From UBA1941 sp046329555 (GTDB lineage Bacteria; Bacteroidota; Bacteroidia; Chitinophagales; LD1), in assembly GCA_046329555.1 (NCBI GenBank), contig JAXLUK010000002.1, forward strand, positions 248,001-312,000: a DNA stretch of 64,000 bases. Direction: 5' to 3'. A model generated the notes under the pieces. It searched no databases and was not told the origin of the DNA. It worked only from the letters and a program-made list of their open reading frames with translations. Numbering within the stretch: position 1 is the stretch's first letter; the number at the start of each line of letters is the position of its first letter. A program made the translations under genes and the position numbers. Below are positions 25,295 to 32,440 of this stretch, in pieces.

Positions 25295-26303
25295 ATGAAG
25301 CAATTTTTTGTAGGAATTGATGTTTCGAAGGAGAAATTCGATGTTGCGGTCGTAGCCTCTGGAGTGAAGTGCCTGAGCGCTGTTTATCCAAACAATCTCA
25401 ATGGCGTAAAGCAGCTCGTAACAGCACTCAAGCACTTCCCTGAATTTGAGTTAGGCAATGCGGTGTTTTGCTTAGAGCAGACGGGGATTTATGTCAATCA
25501 CTTATTAGAGGGATTGCATAAAAGAGAGGCCATTGTTTGGTTAGAAAACCCTGTAAAAATCAAACAGAGCAATAAACTAATGCGAGGCAAGAGCGACCAG
25601 ATAGATGCGGAGATGATTGCTTGGTACGCTTTTAAAAACAAAGATGATTTAAAACGCTGGCAGCCCAAAACGGCAGTATTTCAACGCCTCAAGCATCTAT
25701 TCACCCTCCGCACCAGGCTAATCAGTAAAAAACAGCCTTTTAACGCCATTAAAAGAGGCTGACGGTTTTGTATCAAAGCAAGTACTTCGGTTAGAGAAAC
25801 GCTTGATGAAAGCAGCTATCCAGGGAATAACCGAATCGCTCAAGCATATTGAAAAAGAAATTGCTGAGCTGATCGGACAAGATGAAAACATCAATCATCA
25901 ATTTAAACTGTTGACTTCGGTTGAATCTATCGGGAAAGTAACAGCGCTTTATATGATATTGGCAACCAATGAATTTAAGGATTTTAACTGTCCTAGAAAG
26001 TTTGCCTGCTATAGCGGTGTAGCACCATTTGAACATCGATCGGGTAGTAGTGTGAGAGGTAAAACCAGAGTATCACACTATGCCAATAAAACAATCAAGA
26101 GTCTTTTGCATCTAGCTGCCATGTCATCAATTGTACATTCCAAGGAAATGGAACATTACTATCGGCGCATGGTCGCTTCTGGAAAGAACAAAATGTCCGT
26201 GATTAACGCTATACGAAACAAGTTGATTCAAAGAATGTTTGCTGTTATAAGGGATAACCGGCCTTATGAAAAACGTTTGCCGATGGATTTGGTATTGCCA
26301 TAG
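25295..26303 (+). pseudogene. IS110-family transposase, frameshifted
   Basis: The N-terminal DEDD RuvC-like domain (start ATG 25295: FFVGIDVSKEKFDV, CLEQTGIYVNHL, RGKSDQIDAEMIAWYA) is in one frame ending at 25762. The C-terminal Transposase_20 domain with the catalytic serine region (SVESIGKVTALYMILA; EHRSGSSVRGKTRVSHYANK) is in another, open from about 25725 to 26303. The frames join at a run of six A (25727-25732). Removing one A gives a continuous protein reading through RLISKNSLLTPLKEADGFV, which fits IS110. The shift is thus a single-base insertion (or a sequencing error in a homopolymer). Programmed frameshifting is less likely because the needed shift is +1/-2. Confidence 0.85.
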
Positions 26304-26322
26304 AAATCACTCCAAGTCCTCA

Positions 26323-26377
26323 CGCCGGCCTCAGGACTTCGTAAGTCTTTAAGACTTCGTAAGTCCTGAGGCCGGCG
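26323..26377. repeat. REP-like long palindrome R6, target repeat of the IS110 element
   Basis: The core AAGTCTTTAAGACTT is embedded in a longer perfect outer stem CGCCGGCCTCAGGACTT / AAGTCCTGAGGCCGGCG. It is followed by a conserved tail (GTTGCGGGCTTTTCGTTGCA, then ATCGCTGCCGCT) shared with R8. The 5' part of this repeat was cut by the IS110 insertion. The stretch 26309-26638 holds this repeat and a degenerate MITE-like sequence, and no gene. Confidence 0.88.
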
Positions 26378-26448
26378 TTGCGGGCTTTTCGTTGCAATCG
26401 CTGCCGCTAAGCGCTTAGCGGGGAAGCGGGGTGTTTTGATTTACAATA

Positions 26449-26530
26449 TGGTCGAAAACTTAGTTGAAGTTTCTAGCGCTACATTAAACCATTCACGCAA
26501 CGCTTCCCTAACTTCAACCACATTACCCAC
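26449..26530. repeat. Degenerate MITE-like sequence (family M)
   Basis: Contains GGTCGAAAACTTAGTTGAAGTTTCTAGCGCTACAT in segments (26450-26483) and then CTTCCCTAACTTC, resembling the reverse complement of the right half of the 101-109-bp hairpin elements at 28.68 and 29.79 kb. It is diverged, and the boundaries are uncertain. Confidence 0.4.
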
Positions 26531-26638
26531 AAACCATACATCTCTGTTACTACTCTCTTCAGGCTGTCTTTACGCCCAATAAAAAATGTGATTCCCAAAC
26601 ATGCGGCTAAATTTTATTTTCGTTCAAAATCTAAAATC

Positions 26639-28303
26639 ATGCGTCACTTTTTATTACTCCTGAGCCTGGCCTGGTATACCCTGGCCACTGCCCAATTCAC
26701 CCCACTGGCCCGTTCCGCCTCATTCCCTGAACAACAAGGAGGATACGTAAAATTACTCATCCTCCCCAATGGCAATACGGTACATGCCGCCATCGTAGTA
26801 TCGCCCATGGCCGGTATGCCAATCTTCGGCCGGCAACCTGCAGGCGTTACCCTCGACCTCACCATTTACGACCCCTCTTTCAAAGAAATTGCCAGGAAAA
26901 AAGTGCCGGTTGACTTACACGGAAAAATGTTCTATGAATTTACTGCCTGCTTTTCCGTTAACAACGATATCGTAGCCATGATTACTGGTTTTTCCATGGG
27001 TAACCCGATGTTAAAACGGATGGTACTGGATGGCACCACAGGCGATCTTACCAAGGAAGATGACCTGGTGAACGGCCCGCAAATGACTTCAAAAGACCAA
27101 AAGGCGTTCATGGCCGGCAACCGGTTGATGATGCCGTGGTACATCGCCAAAAAAGATCCGTTTTCTGAAAATTACGCGGTGTCATTATTTGGCTATCCCA
27201 ATGGCAATGGCACTTCGCAAATAACCATTATGCACTTCAACAGTACGCATAAAACGCTAACCAAAACGGTGTTAAAATCACCTGATAATAAATTCGCCGT
27301 GCAGGATGTGCTGGATATTGCGGTAATAGATGATAAGCAGGTAGAGGTGCTGCATCTGGGCTACAACATCTCGCGTAAAACCGACAGGGATAATCTCACC
27401 TACCTTACCACCATCAAGGCCGGCGGTGAACAAAGCGCCATTACCTTGCAAAATAAAACCAATGAACTGACGCAACACGGACTGGTTCGCTTTAATCCGG
27501 CAACCAACCAGCTTTTTGTTTTAACTTTGGACAGAGGCGCCACTGAAGAACGTTTTCTGGCCGCCGATGTAGTGAACTACAATGTATTGTTGTCGGTACT
27601 CGACCAAAGCACTAAAAAAGTATTGTCCGGCGGCGATGCCATTACGGTGATGGGTATTAATCAAACCTACCGCGACTATTTTCAAAAGCGCAAAAATTTT
27701 GGCGGCGTACCTGAGAATCTCATCGTGAACCGCGATGGCAGCTATTGTATTTTGCTGGAAGGCCTGTTGCAGGAAACGCGCGTTGGCAGTGGCAATACGG
27801 GCTTAGCCGCAGCAGGAGGAAGCTCCGTGTTGGGTGATCTGGCCGTGCTGTATTACGCCAAAGACCGCACCCTGGTATCGTCATCGCTGGTGCCTAAATC
27901 GCATGCGTATGTTTATGTTGAGCCCATGTATATGGCTGATCGGGATGTGAAACCAACCTATTGCGTGATGGGTTTTCAATACAAATCGGCCACGTATCTC
28001 AACGGCAAAAACAAAAGTTATGTGCTGATGAATGATATCGAGGCGAATGGCGTATCGGCGCCTAATGGCAAGGTGACCAAAATTATGGGGTTAAGTGAAT
28101 GCGATGCGTTTGCCTTCGATGTTTCGCCGGGAGCAAAACCCCTGCCCGATCGCAAATTGGTGTTTGGCAATAAAGAAGGTCATTCGCTGGGCTTCTTCAG
28201 CACCTCCGCTTACGATGCCGAAAAAAATATTTTTGTAACGCTGGAAATCGACCGCGACAAAGGCGATAAGATGAGTCGCCTGGTTTGGTTAAAACCCGAA
28301 TAA
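26639..28303 (+). CDS. Secreted protein of unknown function
   Basis: A 554-residue protein from the ATG at 26639, chosen for its signal peptide (MRHFLLLLSLAWYTLATAQ). The mature part is beta-rich, with repeated segments such as LVRFNPATNQLFVLTLDRG and VNRDGSYCILLEGLLQETR that suggest a beta-propeller-like or WD-like fold. I do not recognise the family. It has no T9SS sorting domain and ends KMSRLVWLKPE. A strong intrinsic terminator follows 16 bp after the stop. It lies alone between the IS110 element and the REP/MITE-rich stretch. Confidence 0.7.
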   Translation: MRHFLLLLSLAWYTLATAQFTPLARSASFPEQQGGYVKLLILPNGNTVHAAIVVSPMAGMPIFGRQPAGVTLDLTIYDPSFKEIARKKVPVDLHGKMFYEFTACFSVNNDIVAMITGFSMGNPMLKRMVLDGTTGDLTKEDDLVNGPQMTSKDQKAFMAGNRLMMPWYIAKKDPFSENYAVSLFGYPNGNGTSQITIMHFNSTHKTLTKTVLKSPDNKFAVQDVLDIAVIDDKQVEVLHLGYNISRKTDRDNLTYLTTIKAGGEQSAITLQNKTNELTQHGLVRFNPATNQLFVLTLDRGATEERFLAADVVNYNVLLSVLDQSTKKVLSGGDAITVMGINQTYRDYFQKRKNFGGVPENLIVNRDGSYCILLEGLLQETRVGSGNTGLAAAGGSSVLGDLAVLYYAKDRTLVSSSLVPKSHAYVYVEPMYMADRDVKPTYCVMGFQYKSATYLNGKNKSYVLMNDIEANGVSAPNGKVTKIMGLSECDAFAFDVSPGAKPLPDRKLVFGNKEGHSLGFFSTSAYDAEKNIFVTLEIDRDKGDKMSRLVWLKPE

Positions 28304-28319
28304 CGAGATGTATCAGAGA

Positions 28320-28343
28320 AGGCAGCCTAAGGCTGCCTTTTTT
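28320..28343 (+). terminator. Intrinsic terminator
   Basis: Stem AGGCAGCC / GGCTGCCT with loop TAA and a T-run, 16 bp after the secreted-protein gene. Confidence 0.88.
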
Positions 28344-28401
28344 GTTTAAGAAAGCGTGCTTGAAAAGGTGCAGCTAGGTATTGGCTGCATATCATGGCGG
28401 C

Positions 28402-28454
28402 TGCCCCCAAAGGACTTACGAAGTCTTAAAGACTTCGTAAGTCCTTTGGGGGCA
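28402..28454. repeat. REP-like long palindrome R7
   Basis: A 53-nt palindrome: TGCCCCCAAAGGACTTACG and its complement CGTAAGTCCTTTGGGGGCA around AAGTCTTAAAGACTT. Its outer stem differs from that of R6 yet is fully complementary, so the pairing is conserved while the sequence is not. It is followed by GCACCGCGCTTTTCACTCC, the uninterrupted version of the IS110 target. Confidence 0.9.
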
Positions 28455-28466
28455 CCGCGCTTTTCA

Positions 28467-28615
28467 CTCCAAGTCCTCACGCCGGCCCTCCAACCCCATA
28501 CTTTTGAAACACCCCTACTGCGACATCGTAAGTCTTTAAGACTTCGTAAGTCCTCGGGCCGGCGTTGCGGGCTTTCCGTTTCAATCGCTGCCGCTCGGCG
28601 CCAGGTGGGGAAGGG
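28467..28615. repeat. REP-like element R8 with outer stem and tail
   Basis: Outer arms CGCCGGCCC (28480-28488) and GGGCCGGCG (28556-28564) enclose a core ATCGTAAGTCTTTAAGACTT (within 28522-28553). The tail GTTGCGGGCTTTCCGTTTCA, then ATCGCTGCCGCT, is shared with R6. The 28304-28815 gap contains the terminator, R7, R8 and a MITE-like element, and no convincing gene. Confidence 0.85.
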
Positions 28616-28678
28616 TGTAATCAACGTAACAGGGTAGAAGTTTGTTGCGCTATCTTTGCCAGATAAGCACCTAAACGA

Positions 28679-28779
28679 TCGAAGTTTCTGTGGCTATCTT
28701 ATCAGGTTAATAATACAGAGTATGGTCTAAGTTAGGACTGCATTGCGATAATTTGGCAAGGTAGCGTTAGAAACTTCGA
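28679..28779. repeat. MITE-like hairpin element, copy M1
   Basis: 101 bp with perfect terminal inverted repeats TCGAAGTTTCT / AGAAACTTCGA. Inner inverted segments (GGCTATCTTA / GGCAAGGTAGC imperfect; AATACAG / CTGCATT near-match) allow the whole element to fold into one long hairpin. Copy M2 at 29790-29898 is very similar and in the same orientation. Confidence 0.8.
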
Positions 28780-28815
28780 CCAGATGGAGAATAATAAAAT
28801 TATGGGTGAATCTTA

Positions 28816-29532
28816 TCATCCGCTCTTTGATTTTAGAGTAAAATTAATGCCGAAAGAAATTTTATCGGTACGCACTCTTTCTAATGAGGGAGATCCGCCA
28901 AAAGCAAACGAGCCCCAGCGATTAACGCCTATACTACATTTCACTTCAGGCTCAATTATTAAATATTTCCCGATGTAAAAAAGCCTTGACACGCCAATAG
29001 CCAAGGCAACTTGCATAGGTTCTACCTGCTGGTATGAACCAGCAGAAAAAAAGGTGTCAGAAAAATACCGCCAACGGGTATTTCGAACGACGGGGGAGAA
29101 CAACAACATCCCAAAACTTAAACAAACCGGTTTAAAGATAACGCTGTATGAGGAGGAAATAACGGCATTGTTACTAGAACTCCAGATACTTAATGTATAA
29201 GGCTTTGTATTACTATAGTTTCCTTGCCAATTCACAAACATGTCGTCCTTAATATATCCAACACCTACAGTTAATCTATGCTTTGTGATACCACCAAAAG
29301 TCCATGCTAATCTTGCTTGTATGTCACCACCAAATCTTATTGGACTGATGCTTTTTTTTGATACTAACAAAGCGCCTACGTTATCTCCGAACCACCAAAA
29401 CCGTCCGGGTTTTTGGGAAGGAGAGTTAACATTAAGGTCTAAACCGCAATATAATCCATAGGAAAAGGTTCCTCTTGGATACCCTATCGTTGAAATGAGA
29501 ATCACCGCAATGACTAGAACACATTGTCGCAT
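28816..29532 (-). CDS. Predicted outer-membrane barrel-like protein, unrecognised family
   Basis: A 238-residue protein with an N-terminal hydrophobic signal (MRQCVLVIAVILISTIGYPRG). Alternating beta-strands include FGGDIQARLAWTFGGITKHRLTVGVGYIKDD and FYIGKYLIIEPEVKCSIGVN in outline, suggesting a small barrel. It ends at 28816, 37 bp from MITE-like copy M1, and starts 74 bp from M3. It is AT-richer than the chromosomal genes nearby and lies between repeats, which suggests it is accessory. The antisense frame on the plus strand at the same place has no coding features. Function unknown. Confidence 0.6.
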   Translation of the reverse strand: MRQCVLVIAVILISTIGYPRGTFSYGLYCGLDLNVNSPSQKPGRFWWFGDNVGALLVSKKSISPIRFGGDIQARLAWTFGGITKHRLTVGVGYIKDDMFVNWQGNYSNTKPYTLSIWSSSNNAVISSSYSVIFKPVCLSFGMLLFSPVVRNTRWRYFSDTFFSAGSYQQVEPMQVALAIGVSRLFYIGKYLIIEPEVKCSIGVNRWGSFAFGGSPSLERVRTDKISFGINFTLKSKSG

Positions 29533-29605
29533 ATACGGTAATAGAAACGGTGTTAATCACTTTTTCTTTTAAACCAATATATCCATTTGCTTTTGAAGCT
29601 GAATA

Positions 29606-29671
29606 CTGGTCGAAGTTTCCAGCATTACCTTGCTAAATTCGCGCGGTGCTGCCTTAACTTCTACTCTATAC
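29606..29671. repeat. MITE-like element, diverged half copy M3 (reverse orientation)
   Basis: CTGGTCGAAGTTTCCAGCAT, then TACCTTGCTAAATT and CCTTAACTTCTACTCTATAC, matches the reverse complement of the right half of M1/M2 with several substitutions. It is cut off exactly where the tRNA-Asn-derived repeat begins (29672). Confidence 0.6.
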
Positions 29672-29782
29672 CCCCATAATTACACTTATGCCAAGAAACC
29701 TTTCTAAAATGAAAAAGGGCTGTGTCCTAAAACACAACCCTTCATTTTTGAAAAGCTCCCCCTCTTGGGCTTGAACCAAGGG
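29672..29782 (-). repeat. tRNA-Asn 3'-end plus terminator repeat, candidate island boundary (att)
   Basis: About 111 bp homologous to the 109-bp units at 40461-40787: CCCCATAATTACACTTATGC, AAAAAGGGCTGTGTCC, a hairpin, then CTCCCCCTCTTGGGCTTGAA-CCAAGG. On the minus strand this is the T-arm and acceptor 3' half of tRNA-Asn followed by its terminator. It lacks the D-arm and anticodon arm, so it is not a functional tRNA. It lies in the same orientation as the tRNA-Asn at 40.8 kb and delimits a 10.7 kb region. Confidence 0.85.
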
Positions 29783-29789
29783 CACAAAA

Positions 29790-29898
29790 CTGGTCGAAAT
29801 TTCTGTGGCTATCTTACCAGTTTAATAATGCAGAGTATGGTCTAAGTTAGGACTGCATTGCGATAATTGGGCAAGGTAGCGTTAGAACCTTCGACCAG
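29790..29898. repeat. MITE-like hairpin element, copy M2
   Basis: 109 bp with terminal inverted repeats CTGGTCGAAATTTCT / AGAACCTTCGACCAG (two mismatched pairs). The interior is nearly identical to M1. It lies just inside the candidate att repeat. The gap 29533-29953 holds M3, the tRNA-derived repeat and M2, and no gene. Confidence 0.8.
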
Positions 29899-29953
29899 AT
29901 GAAACATTACCAATGAAGAATTATTGATTTTCTGTAATGCACAGGCATATCTA

Positions 29954-30274
29954 CTAAGAAAGCAGCACCATCATCTCATTAAATTTTTTGTCGAGGGGCA
30001 GTTTTAACAGCCGTTCGTATTTTGCAATTAGACCGATGCGTGGGAATTTGCCATCTACCTCGTATTGGAGATAATTGTATATCCATATATCCTGCTCTGC
30101 CAACGGTTTATCTTTCATCCTTTCAAAATCAAAATGCTTTTTAATGATAGCAAGAAACTTGCGGTCCTGTTTGGGTTTTTTCTTTGCTAAATCATCGTTG
30201 AGTTCTTGCAATTCCGTTTCTGATAAGTAGCTGCTAACTGCAACATAAACTACTAAGCGAGGTGTTAGTTTCAT
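29954..30274 (-). CDS. Unrecognised 106-residue island protein
   Basis: A small, mainly helical protein rich in Lys, Asp and Glu (SETELQELNDDLAKKKPKQD; WIYNYLQYEVDGKFPRIGLI). I do not recognise a family. It starts 7 bp after the stop of the 294-residue gene and is the last gene of the invertase–294 aa–106 aa run, so it is likely co-translated with the former. It has no signal or membrane segment and so is cytoplasmic. Position at the end of a defence-type island suggests an accessory role (inference). Confidence 0.6.
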   Translation of the reverse strand: MKLTPRLVVYVAVSSYLSETELQELNDDLAKKKPKQDRKFLAIIKKHFDFERMKDKPLAEQDIWIYNYLQYEVDGKFPRIGLIAKYERLLKLPLDKKFNEMMVLLS

Positions 30275-30280
30275 GTGATA

Positions 30281-31165
30281 CTATTTAGTGTCGTATATCA
30301 ATATCTCACAAAACGCATTTTTGAGTGCGCCCAAATAATTTGATTTAGGGGGTTGTTCATCAATGGAAAATTCGGTGATGGATTGGGCGGTGTGCAGTTG
30401 CTCGCGCAAGCTCTTTACCCGCATGGCAAGATTGCCTGCACCTTCGGAACTGTATTCTACAAGGGAGTTTACAAACTTGCTTGATTCATCTATTTGCAGG
30501 AGGTGGTCTTTATCGCTGTTGAGTTGTAGCTGGGTTTTGTGGATGTTGGTGCCCTCGTAAATTTCTTTGAGATCGAGTTTTAGGCTTTTGAAGATCATCG
30601 CCATGTTGGACGAAATGAGGTCGAAGGTTAATTGGGTAACCCCGCCTTTGTATTTAGCCTCCTGATTCCAAAATTCATTTTTGTCGAACATCAGTTCGAT
30701 GTAGAAAGAAAGGTTTTGTTTTTGGAGTTTAGCGTTGAATGACAGCTCTAAAATGTGGCTGACGGTTCGGGTATCGGAGAATCCTTTTTTTTTCTGAATC
30801 AGTATTTTTTGCACCGATGGGTTGTTGTTGATGCCCACAATAATGTTGGGGAAGTTTTCTACTTCATTATCGGTAAAATCTTTATGCGGAAATTTTAAGG
30901 GGCGTGAAACGCCCAAGCGGTAAAATGTCTTATCGCCTTTGGTGAAAACCTGCTTGGAGGTAATTTCGGAGTGGGAGGAAGTGAAGCGGAATTTTTCGTT
31001 GTCGAGTATTTCGGCAAAGAGGCGGTTTTTATCTGCACGTATATCCTCCGCTGTTTCGTATTTATCGCCTATGTTAAACTGAATGGTTTTGTTAACTACT
31101 AACTGATAGCGATACACCTCGAAGGGGATGAGTTTTGTTGCTTTAGCTTGTATGTCTTTTGCCAT
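30281..31165 (-). CDS. Unrecognised 294-residue island protein
   Basis: A soluble protein starting MAKDIQAKATKLIPFEVYRYQL, mixed alpha/beta. The C-terminal half has a helical segment (NLAMRVKSLREQLHTAQSITEF). No nuclease, NTPase or methylase motif is visible. It overlaps the 3' end of the invertase gene by 23 bp and precedes the 106-residue gene by 6 bp, so the three form one transcript. I cannot assign a function. It may be a toxin, inhibitor or regulatory part of the phase-variable system, or independent cargo. Confidence 0.65.
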   Translation of the reverse strand: MAKDIQAKATKLIPFEVYRYQLVVNKTIQFNIGDKYETAEDIRADKNRLFAEILDNEKFRFTSSHSEITSKQVFTKGDKTFYRLGVSRPLKFPHKDFTDNEVENFPNIIVGINNNPSVQKILIQKKKGFSDTRTVSHILELSFNAKLQKQNLSFYIELMFDKNEFWNQEAKYKGGVTQLTFDLISSNMAMIFKSLKLDLKEIYEGTNIHKTQLQLNSDKDHLLQIDESSKFVNSLVEYSSEGAGNLAMRVKSLREQLHTAQSITEFSIDEQPPKSNYLGALKNAFCEILIYDTK

Positions 31166-31772
31166 AGGTTCGGTTATTGGTGTTTATTGATTTTATCCAA
31201 TTGCTTACTGTATGACGATGAACTTTTAACTCCCGTGCAATTTCACACTGCTTAGCGCCATCATCTATTCGCTTTTGGATATATGTATCATGCGAAAGCA
31301 ATATAGGAAATCTGTTCTTACTTCCTTTGGGTCTGCCAAGCTGCTTACCTTCTGCTTTTAATCGTGCTAAAGATTCCTTTGTGCGTTGTGATATGAGGTT
31401 TCTTTCAATTTCTGCCGATAAGCCAAACGCAAACGCTAAAACCTTTGAATTTATATTATCCCCTAATTCATATCCTTCTTTAACCGCAAACACTTTTACC
31501 TGCCGCTCCATGCACAAATGCAAAACACTCATTACCTGCATCAAGTTACGACCCACTCGCGAAAGTTCGGAAACTATGAGGCAATCATCTTTTGAGAGCT
31601 TTTGCAGTAAGTGGTGAAAGGTTCTTTCCTCTAATTTTTTCCGAGTGCTTATCGTTTCTTCTATCCACTTATTGACAATAAGCCCTTTGCTTTTAGCAAA
31701 GCGAAAAATCTCATGCTTTTGATTTTGTATGTTTTGCTTTTCGGTGCTGACACGTATGTATGCGTAAACCAT
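31143..31772 (-). CDS. Mpi-type serine DNA invertase
   Basis: A 209-residue serine recombinase. The catalytic serine is S9 in YAYIRVSTEKQNIQNQ; further active-site features are LSRVGRN and the helix-E region (LAFAFGLSAEIERNLISQRTKESL in outline), followed by the GKQLGRPKGSKN linker and a C-terminal helix-turn-helix (AKQCEIARELKVHRHTVSNW). This small design is that of invertases/resolvases, and the N-terminus resembles the Mpi family of Bacteroidota. Its start is 22 bp from the left 18-bp inverted repeat of the methyltransferase inversion. It is therefore the obvious enzyme for that inversion, and not evidently the integrase of the island. Confidence 0.9.
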   Translation of the reverse strand: MVYAYIRVSTEKQNIQNQKHEIFRFAKSKGLIVNKWIEETISTRKKLEERTFHHLLQKLSKDDCLIVSELSRVGRNLMQVMSVLHLCMERQVKVFAVKEGYELGDNINSKVLAFAFGLSAEIERNLISQRTKESLARLKAEGKQLGRPKGSKNRFPILLSHDTYIQKRIDDGAKQCEIARELKVHRHTVSNWIKSINTNNRTYGKRHTS

Positions 31773-31793
31773 AAATTTTTAGTCCTAAAATAT

Positions 31794-31811
31794 GGCTCGT
31801 TTTTTACCAAC
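31794..31811 (+). repeat. Inverted repeat IR-L of invertible segment
   Basis: GGCTCGTTTTTTACCAAC, 18 bp, whose exact reverse complement is at 32465-32482. Within the coding sequence it specifies GSFFTN, so recombination between the two sites preserves the reading frame of the methyltransferase. Confidence 0.93.
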
Positions 31812-32135
31812 GACAAATCATTCATTATTACGGGAGATAACTTGGAGTTTTTAGTCGTGTTCTTAAATTCAAAACTCTTCAGGTTTTGCTTTAAAGAATA
31901 CTTTCCCGAATTACTCGGTGAAACCAGAGAACTTCGTAAAGTTTTCTTTGAAACCATAGCGGTTAAACTTGCCGAAGATGTTGCTCCCTACAAAAAAATA
32001 TTAAAGGAAATTCTTCAACGAAAACAGCAGAAAGAACCAATAGCTGATTTAGCCAGCAAGGTAGATGAGCTAGTTTTCAACCTGTATAATCTCAATGATT
32101 CTGAAAGAAAAATGATTGACAATGCTATAGTATAG
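31794..32135 (+). pseudogene. Silent C-terminal cassette of the methyltransferase
   Basis: The frame reads GSFFTNDKSFIITGDNLEFL, then VVFLNSKLFRFCFKEYFPEL, and ends in a coiled, charged tail (KEILQRKQQKEPIADLASKV, then LNDSERKMIDNAIV, stop). It aligns with the expressed C-terminus on the other strand through FxNSKLFRFxFKEYFPELLG(D/E)TRELxKVFFE and then diverges in the tail. It has no plausible start of its own; sequence upstream of the repeat belongs to the invertase promoter region. It lacks the in-frame stop present in the other copy. The conserved part resembles the C-terminal specificity region of Eco57I/TaqI-like enzymes. Confidence 0.88.
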
Positions 32136-32137
32136 GG

Positions 32138-32440
32138 TTACCCGCTTGCTTTAATGGCCTTAACCTCCATATCCGATAGGGAATATAAAGCGGCTAATCG
32201 GTCTTCTATCTCATCTTCTAAATGCTTGGTTTCTCTTTGACTTTGCTTTAGCTTTTCTATCTTTTCAACTAATTGCTCAAACTTCTTTTCGGTTGCAACA
32301 TCTGTAACTTTCGCTGTTACATTTTCAAAAAACACCTTGCTTAATTCGCGTGTATCGCCAAGCAACTCGGGAAAATACTCCTTGAATGCAAAGCGAAACA
32401 ATTTTGAGTTGAAAAATGCGGTCAAATAGCCCAAATGCCC
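32138..32440 (-). pseudogene. Expressed-orientation C-terminus, separated by an in-frame TGA
   Basis: It continues the methyltransferase frame directly after the TGA at 32443-32441: GHLGYLTAFFNSKLFRFAFK, then EYFPELLGDTRELSKVFFEN, and a Lys/Glu-rich tail ending VKAIKASG. Aligning FIIT-stop-GHLGYLTAFFNS with the silent FIIT-G-DNLEFLVVFLNS shows the TGA occupies a Gly codon (GGA in the other cassette), so one G-to-T change explains it. As it stands this piece would be translated only by readthrough or from an internal TTG at 32434. Confidence 0.85.

Larger units (their letters stand above)
25016..26308 (+). mobile_element. IS110-family insertion sequence (about 1.29 kb)
   Basis: The ends can be read because a related repeat without the insertion is present at 28452-28490. 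There the sequence runs GCACCGCGCTTTTC straight into ACTCCAAGTCCTCACGCCGG. Here GCACCGCGCTTTTC ends at 25015 and TCACTCCAAGTCC resumes at 26307, so the element lies between two TC dinucleotides (25014-25015 and 26307-26308). There are no terminal inverted repeats and no longer target duplication, as expected of IS110. The layout is a 279-nt noncoding left end, then the transposase, whose stop lies 3 nt before the right TC. The target is a REP-like palindromic repeat, as for IS621 in E. coli. Confidence 0.88.

Noticed and set aside
25723..25803. Programmed -1 frameshift in the IS110 transposase
   Set aside because: The needed shift is +1 or -2. IS110 transposases are normally single frames, and a one-base A insertion explains it more simply.
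28784..28978. 64-residue plus-strand frame next to the MITE-like element
   Set aside because: It is antisense to the better supported barrel-like gene and has no recognisable features.
29672..29782. A second tRNA-Asn gene
   Set aside because: Only the T-arm and 3' acceptor half are present; the D-arm and anticodon arm are missing. It is a tRNA-derived att-like repeat.
31143..31772. Serine recombinase as the integrase of the island
   Set aside because: It is a small invertase/resolvase-type enzyme next to an inverted repeat. tRNA 3'-end integration normally uses tyrosine integrases, none of which is seen.
31713..31793. Plus-strand frame upstream of the silent cassette (MLLILYVLLFGADTYVCVNHK) as the start of a separate gene
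   Set aside because: It is antisense to the 5' end of the invertase gene. Coding similarity begins only at the 18-bp repeat, so the cassette has no start of its own.
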